Shown: positions 58,001-64,000 of the stretch, piece after piece | How the letters are laid out: every line of letters starts with the position of its first letter | Numbering within the stretch: the first letter of the stretch is position 1 | NCBI GenBank assembly: GCA_963693285.1 | Contig: OY848922.1 | Span: 191,001 to 255,000, forward strand | DNA length: 64,000 bases | Direction of reading: 5' to 3' | Source of the DNA: Xestospongia muta | Lineage: Eukaryota; Porifera; Demospongiae; Haplosclerida; Petrosiidae | Translations under genes and position numbers: made by a program | Notes under the pieces: generated by a model | What the model was told of the DNA's origin: nothing | Databases searched by the model: none | The model's input: only the letters and a program-made list of their open reading frames with translations

Positions 58001-58199
58001 ATGACTGCAGTCTCCTTTCTCTTGGATTAGTAGGTAGTAATGGTATACCATATGATGACATTCTAGTAGCTGTCAGAGACAAGTCCTCCATCTTAGAGTA
58101 AGCATGTACTCCATGACGTAGATAAGCAGGAAGATCTTTACCTGGTGTTGTTAGTGGTCGCACAGGAAATCGTTCATGTTCTCCTCCTCTCCAACTCAT
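55045..58199 (-). CDS. Stand-alone NRPS-type condensation-domain protein with altered HHxxxDG motif
   Basis: Multi-exon: exon 1 58199-57718, exon 2 57652-57280, exon 3 from 57174, further exons to TAG/TAA at 55045. The first ~200 residues are disordered (Pro/Ser, then acidic EEQDEEEDSSDE). Then come condensation-domain features: LLQEHLLLEHQ, EIKGPLDKDLLQCALNNVV, HPILSSKF, a core motif position reading SFPNIVCDYWS, and a C-terminal half with LFMWEGVRGESIDGLLLYQ and HDIVKAFSKEMIQLLQIV, typical of the second subdomain. The usual HHxxxDG is PN-IVC-DY, so the catalytic His is replaced by Asn. A disordered Arg/Ser/Thr-rich insert (ARLRPFTARNRPVTASRR) interrupts it. No adenylation or carrier domain is adjacent. 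The role is unknown; loss of acyl-transfer activity is inferred. Confidence 0.7.
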
Positions 58200-58335
58200 T
58201 TCACCTAGCACTAGATAAGCAGTGGGTGGGGCTCGTTCTTTAGACGCTTAAAATGGGCAGTGCTAACGAGTGTAAATAACTTCTCTTCTCACTTCACTCG
58301 CTTTCTTACCTTCACATTAAGTCCCTCAGGAGTCA
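58200..58335. promoter_or_regulatory. 136-bp divergent region, condensation-domain gene (-) / UMP-CMP kinase (+)
   Basis: Both 5' UTRs must fit within 136 bp. It is relatively GC-rich around 58215-58270. No TATA box is obvious. Bidirectional promoter inferred. Confidence 0.45.
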
Positions 58336-59379
<1,044 letters not shown>

Positions 59380-59645
59380 AGAAGATATATATGACATTTA
59401 AAACAATATTAATGTGGTTGGATATCACTGTAATCTTTAGTTTATTACAGACAATATTACAAATGCTTCATTTTTTTCAATAATATAATAAATTATTAGT
59501 TTTGTCTTGTTGTTAAGTGCTAACAACTCTTCAATAATTAATGTTATCTCTCAACACTGTCAGTTGTAATATGACAAAAATTATAAATGTTTGTTAAGTG
59601 TATTTCTAAATGGTTGTTTGTGTTTTCAGTTTCATTTTCAATGTG

Positions 59646-60864
59646 TTAATTATTACTTTTAGCACCATATGCTGGGTTCATATATAACCCTGTTGGTTCA
59701 GGAGCTGATGAGGATGTATTAATGTTGTCTTGTATAAGTGTAGAGTAGTAATAATCATCTTGAGGGAGTGAGGAGTTTGATGAAAAATTTGTTGAATAAG
59801 TTACTGTACGTGTTAAAGGTGTGATGTTTTCACTGTATGCGTTAGAAACAGGAACAGTAGGTGTAGGTGTATTGCTATGTTCAGTGGTAGTGTCTAAGGA
59901 GACAAATAGATAGTTGCTTTATAACTTAGTACACTTACCTACCTGGTTCATCAATGGATCTTCTTTTAGTTCTGCATATGATAACGATAATGATAGAATT
60001 GAGGACTATTAATAGAAGAAATAAAAAACACACTACTACTAAAATGGAAATTATACTCCAGAAATCAAATTCCTGAGTTTGTGGCTGAGGTTGTGGTTGA
60101 ATTGATGAAGTATCTAAAAACAAGTAAAAATATTCTATTAATAGAAAGTGTCTTACTTTGACTACAAAGTTGATTACAAGTATCACCACAGTAACCATCT
60201 ATACATGATAACCTGTATCTAATACCCAGTGTACCAACACCAAAGTCTCCTTTCCTTAACAAAACATCAGAAAATTCTGAGCTAAGTGATAAGGAATCCG
60301 AACGAAATGCAATCCTCACTACATCAATAAAATCATCATTACTAGAATCTTCCTCATAGACATCTACAGTTAATCTTATACCCTCCTACCAAACAAGAGA
60401 TAAAGTAAGAACATTATATATTATTAGAACTTACAGTGAGACTTTCTGGAATATAGAAAGTCATAGGATTTGGAACATTACCTTCAATATTCACACCAAA
60501 TATGAAAGTAATGTTGTCTGGATCAGGAAAGGAACTATCATGATTAGTATAATATCTTCCATATGGACAGTTGATGTTTGATAAAGATGAACTGAATGGC
60601 TGAAGACAAATATGAAAACGTGTTTGACAGAATCCTTCATTAGAACAGTTTGGATAAAACACATTTTCATCACAACATTCTAAGTCAAATTCAGCTTTAA
60701 ATGGATTCTCCCATCTTGTCAGTGCTACCTCTAAAATATAGTTAGCAATGATCTGTAAAATAGAGGATGATAAAAAGAATATATAAGAAAGAAAAACATA
60801 CCTTTCTATAGAGAATTAGTAAAATGTAGAAAACTTTGACAAAGTCCTTCATAGCTTGCTTCAT
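59646..60864 (-). CDS. Notch-ligand-like membrane protein without EGF repeats (copy A)
   Basis: Exons from ATG 60864 (MKQAMKDFVKVFYILLILYRK, signal peptide) to TAA 59646-59648. An MNNL-like N-terminal region has CC-x-C-C-x-FHICLQPF and NCPYGRYYTN, then PMTFYIPESLT. An exon follows ending in RYRLSCIDGYCGDTCNQLCS, which resembles the start of a DSL domain but is short. Next come a Thr/Gln linker, one transmembrane segment (WSIISILVVVCFLFLLLIVL), a basic stop-transfer (CRTKRR) and a Ser/Thr-rich tail with NPAY near the end, an NPxY-type endocytosis motif. Delta/Jagged ligands normally carry EGF repeats, and none is present. The ligand role is inferred from the N-terminus only. Copy B is upstream in tandem. 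Confidence 0.7.
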
Positions 60865-62094
60865 GTAGTCATTACTAAGTTGGAATGCAATCACTTTTAT
60901 ACATGTGAATGAAACCATAATTAAGTTATGTGTTTGGTATTATTACCTATTTTGATGTTCTCTCTCTACATATCTATGTAAGGTGATAAGTGATACTGTT
61001 GAGCCATGCTTTACTCTGTTTACATGAAATATGGAGATCATTACAACAGTTACGTGTCATAGTTTGGCAGTTACTCTAACTTCTGGAACAATTCCAGACC
61101 ACATCCCTTTAGTGAGGACAAGTGTCATCTCAATAAGGCATTAATTAATTATATTATAATTAAACATTATTCTTTTTAAATTTTGTAAGCTAATCAGAAA
61201 ATTTAATAATCATATTTTGTGATTACTTGCTCAAATTAATTATAACTTTTCAATGACCATATATTAGAATTATCTTTGACACATGTAGTCATATATATGA
61301 CCTGATTTACAATAAGGGACCACTTCTGTTAAACAATTATGATATGATTTATGAAAAAGGATCATTGTTAAAACACCTGAAAAGACAGTTTTGTATACAT
61401 AGATATAGTTCCATGAATAGTTGTGCATATTATAGCAGCTGTATGTATACAAAACTGTTTTTATGATGTTTTAACAGTTGTCTTTTTTCATAAATCATGT
61501 CACAAATGTTTTGCCGGAAGTGGTCCCTTTTTACAAATCAGGTCATATATATTTCAACAAAAATTAACCAAATAGGTAGTCCAATATAATCATTATGAGA
61601 TTATAGATATCTCACTAAAATAGCTTTAATTAATAACAATTGTGTAAACAGCATTCAGTGTCTGAGGAACGTTACTTTATAAGTTGGTCCATTTAGCGGT
61701 CACTTTATCAACAGATCACCTTGTCTTACATAATCATAATAATTAATGATAATGATTAGTAGGGGAAGACATCACAGCTTAAAACATGGAAATAAATACT
61801 CTAATATCTTGACATAAGATGATCTACCAGAAAAACAGATTATTTTAAAAAGAACTAGCAAAGCTCAAATAAGTCCATTATAACTTTGTTCATAATGTAA
61901 TGAAGAAGAGTGATAAAGTTAGTAACTAACTAATTTCCTATTAAACTGTTAATTATAGTTTACACCTTAAAATTAACAGGTGTTACAATAATTATACATA
62001 ATTTTCAGTAAAACTTTTAATTGACCAAAAATATAAAAATATTGTCATATATAATACATTTCAAAATAGTTGTTTGTGTTCAGTGATCATTAAG
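60865..62094. other. Intergenic region between the two Notch-ligand-like genes
   Basis: About 1.2 kb, AT-rich, without a supported exon. It contains the fold-back element at 61291-61553 (listed separately). Nothing else was recognised. Confidence 0.6.
61291..61553. mobile_element. Short fold-back/MITE-like element (~263 bp)
   Basis: Inverted arms of about 115 bp: left ATATATGACCTGATTT..GGGACCACTTC..GATTTATGAAAAA..ACAGTTTTGTATACAT, with the reverse complement of each block in the right arm. The centre is short. No coding capacity. Unrelated to E1-E4. Confidence 0.8.
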
Positions 62095-63187
62095 TTAATT
62101 ACCACCATCAGGAGTGCGTGAGAAATGGGTGGAGTCAACAAGTGTGCGTGTTAAACTCACGATGTGTGCACTAGATATAGGAGTGGTAAGAGCAGTCATA
62201 GCAGATGTAGAAGGACTGTTATATTCATCGTCTGAAAAGACAAATAAATCACTACTTTGTATGTAAATCTACTTACCTACCTGATTTCTTCATGTATTTT
62301 CCAATCCTACATAATGTAACAATAATGATAGAATTGATGATCACTAGTAGAAGAATTAAAAAACATATAAATGCCAAGATGGAAATAATACTCCAATAAC
62401 TCAAGTCCTGAGATTGTAGTTGAGTTGATGAAGTATCTAAAAACAAGTAAAAATATTCTATTAATAGAAAGTGTCTTACTTTGACTATAAAGTTGATTAC
62501 AAGTATCACCACAGTAACCATCTATACACGATAACCTGTATCTAATACCCAGTGTACCAATACCAAAGTCTCCTTTCCTTAACAAAACATCAGAAAATTC
62601 TGAGCTAAGTGATAAGATATCAGAACGAAATGCAATCCTCACTACATCAATAAAATCATCATAACTAGAATCTTCCTCATAAACGTTTACAGTTAATCTT
62701 ATACCCTCCTACCAAACAAGAGATAAAGTAAGAACATTATATGTTATTAGAACTTACAGTGAGACTTTCTGGAATATAGAAAGCTATGGGGTTTGGAACA
62801 TTACCTTCAATGTTCACACCAAATATGAAAGTAATGTTGTCTGGATCAGGAAAGGAACTATCATGATTAGTGGAGTATCTTCCAAATGGACAGTTGATGT
62901 TTGATAAAGATGAACTGAATGGCTGAAGACAAATATGAAAACGTGTTTGACAGACTGTTTCAATAGAACAGTTTGGATAAAACACATCTTCATCACAACA
63001 TTCTAAGTCAAATTCAGTTTTAAATGGGTTCTCCCATCTTGCCAATGCTACCTCTAAAATATAGTTAGCAGTGATCTGTAAAATAGAGGATGATAAAAAG
63101 AATATATAAGAAAGAAAAACATACCTTTCTATAGAGAATTAGTAAAATGTAGAAAACTTTGACAAAGTCCTTCATAGCTTGCTTCAT
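62095..63187 (-). CDS. Notch-ligand-like membrane protein without EGF repeats (copy B)
   Basis: ATG 63187 to TAA 62095-62097, same exon plan as copy A and very similar through the extracellular part (WENPFKTEFDLECCDE, FHICLQPFSSSLSNINCPFG, RLSCIDGYCGDTCNQL). Here the Cys after NQL is Tyr (NQLYSQ), removing one cysteine of the short DSL-like segment. The membrane segment is WSIISILAFICFLILLLVI, followed by CRIGKYMKK. The cytoplasmic tail is shorter (ends STHFSRTPDGGN) and has no NPxY. It arose by tandem duplication at an offset of about 2.3 kb; the tails have diverged most. Confidence 0.7.
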
Positions 63188-63880
63188 GTAGTCATTACTA
63201 AGTCAGCATGCAATCACTTTTATACATGTGAATGAAGCCAGAATGAAACTATTTTATTATCATAATTATGTACACTACACAACTCGACTGTTTGAACCAT
63301 GCTACAATTTGTTTACATAAAATATGGACAACATTACAATAGACACATGTTAATTACTCTATCTTTTGCAACACACCCTAACCTGGTAAAATCCCTTTAT
63401 AGATTATTCCAATGATGCAATTGTTATTTAACTTTAACAATTAAAATTACCAAGCTATGTAAGACTCTCTACAGAGCTATGTTAGCCGATAAGTGATACT
63501 GTTGGAACCATGTTTACATTGTTACATTTTTATGATCATTACTGAGATTATGGATGCCTCACTAAATTGCTTTTATTAATGACAATGAATATAGACAGTG
63601 GCCTCTTTCGATCATTTATGCCAACAAACTTTCAAGTTGAAATTACATTTGGCAAAGCATTCCAAGTTGTCAAGTTTTTGATTCAATTTTTAAAGCCATA
63701 CATTATCAATCGTCAATTCTGTAATACTGAACATAACACTAAATAGTATATTGTCTGCTTGTGTCAAAATATATGTTTTATTGTGTTCATTTCATATTAC
63801 TAATATAAAGTATCATTATGTCCCTTTTATGTTACCAAAATAAAACCCCTTACACTCTTCTTTGTTATCTTTTATCGTTA
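63188..63880. other. Intergenic region right of copy B
   Basis: AT-rich, no complete gene. It holds the LZTR1-derived fragment (next entry); otherwise I see nothing that can be supported. Confidence 0.5.
63600..63695 (+). pseudogene. Fragment of LZTR1 (second BTB domain), frameshifted
   Basis: The + strand reads LFRSFMPTNFQVEITFGK, as in LZTR1 (FRSFMPSNFQVEITFGK), then one base is missing and the other frame continues IPSCQVFDSIFK against IPSRQAFDSFLK. About 95 bp is similar at the DNA level to 1420-1525 (opposite strand there). It ends in stops soon after. A duplicated scrap, not an exon of a gene here. Confidence 0.85.
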
Positions 63881-63884
63881 TCTA

Positions 63885-63914
63885 ATGAAGAAGAGTAACG
63901 AAGGAGAGAGAGAG
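63885..63914 (+). CDS. Possible first coding exon of a gene running off the right edge
   Basis: ATG followed by MKKSNEGERE and then a good donor, GTATGT. No second exon is visible before the window ends, so this is weak. Confidence 0.2.
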
Positions 63915-64000
63915 GTATGTAGATATTCTATTCTTTATTAGTCACTAAGTTATACTATAAATTCTATAATTTTAATATATCTATTTTGGCAAAATTTGAT

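Overview
The window looks like nuclear DNA of a demosponge, most like Amphimedon queenslandica. It is AT-rich and gene-dense, with very short GT-AG introns (many 40-120 bp), animal-type single-copy genes (LZTR1, PTGES2, SGPL1, VARS1, DARS2, XAB2, CCNB1IP1), a Slo2-type K+ channel and Notch-ligand-like genes. The organism call is inferred from gene content and architecture, not from a marker sequence. All gene models were read by eye from splice sites, reading phase and protein similarity.

Layout. 1-220 is the 3' end of an unrecognised + gene. 370-830 is a GC-richer, hairpin-forming segment. 1119-11707 holds LZTR1 (-), PTGES2 (-), SGPL1 (+) and VARS1 (-). 12001-19860 holds a Slo2/KCNT-type channel (+) and CCNB1IP1/HEI10 (+). 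20020-23046 is DARS2 (-). 23180-50728 is a tandem kinase cluster, all on the - strand. 50875-54978 is XAB2/SYF1 (+). 55045-58199 is a stand-alone NRPS-type condensation-domain protein (-). 58336-59379 is a UMP-CMP/adenylate kinase with an AK5-like N-terminus (+). 59646-63187 holds two duplicated Notch-ligand-like membrane proteins (-). The right edge holds a decayed LZTR1 fragment and perhaps a first exon.

The most unusual part is the kinase cluster. Five tandem units each encode an Abl-like SH3-SH2-tyrosine kinase whose last kinase exon is in phase (phase 1) with a downstream exon. That exon encodes a Gln-rich coiled coil plus a second, TKL-like kinase domain with no ATG of its own. Summed exon lengths are multiples of three in all five units (predicted 864, 838, 1034 and 926 residues for units 1, 3, 4 and 5; unit 2 has one nonsense codon). 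The tyrosine-kinase half has lost the DFG aspartate in four of five units and the SH2 pTyr-binding Arg in three, while the second kinase keeps every core motif. So this looks like a family of pseudo-tyrosine-kinase/TKL-kinase fusions. A conserved alternative terminal exon would give a short Abl-like isoform in four units. At the head of the cluster is a sixth gene joining a Neuralized (NHR) domain to the same coiled-coil/kinase module. Around these genes lie chimeric SH3-SH2/kinase fragments, co-duplicated kinase relics, fold-back elements made of palindromic repeats, and duplicated scraps of DARS2 exon 1 that record how the array grew.

Elsewhere genes are packed with 66-300 bp between them, and at least four divergent pairs probably share promoters. 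Introns carry several mini- and microsatellites, three of them CT-rich tracts placed exactly where a polypyrimidine tract is needed.
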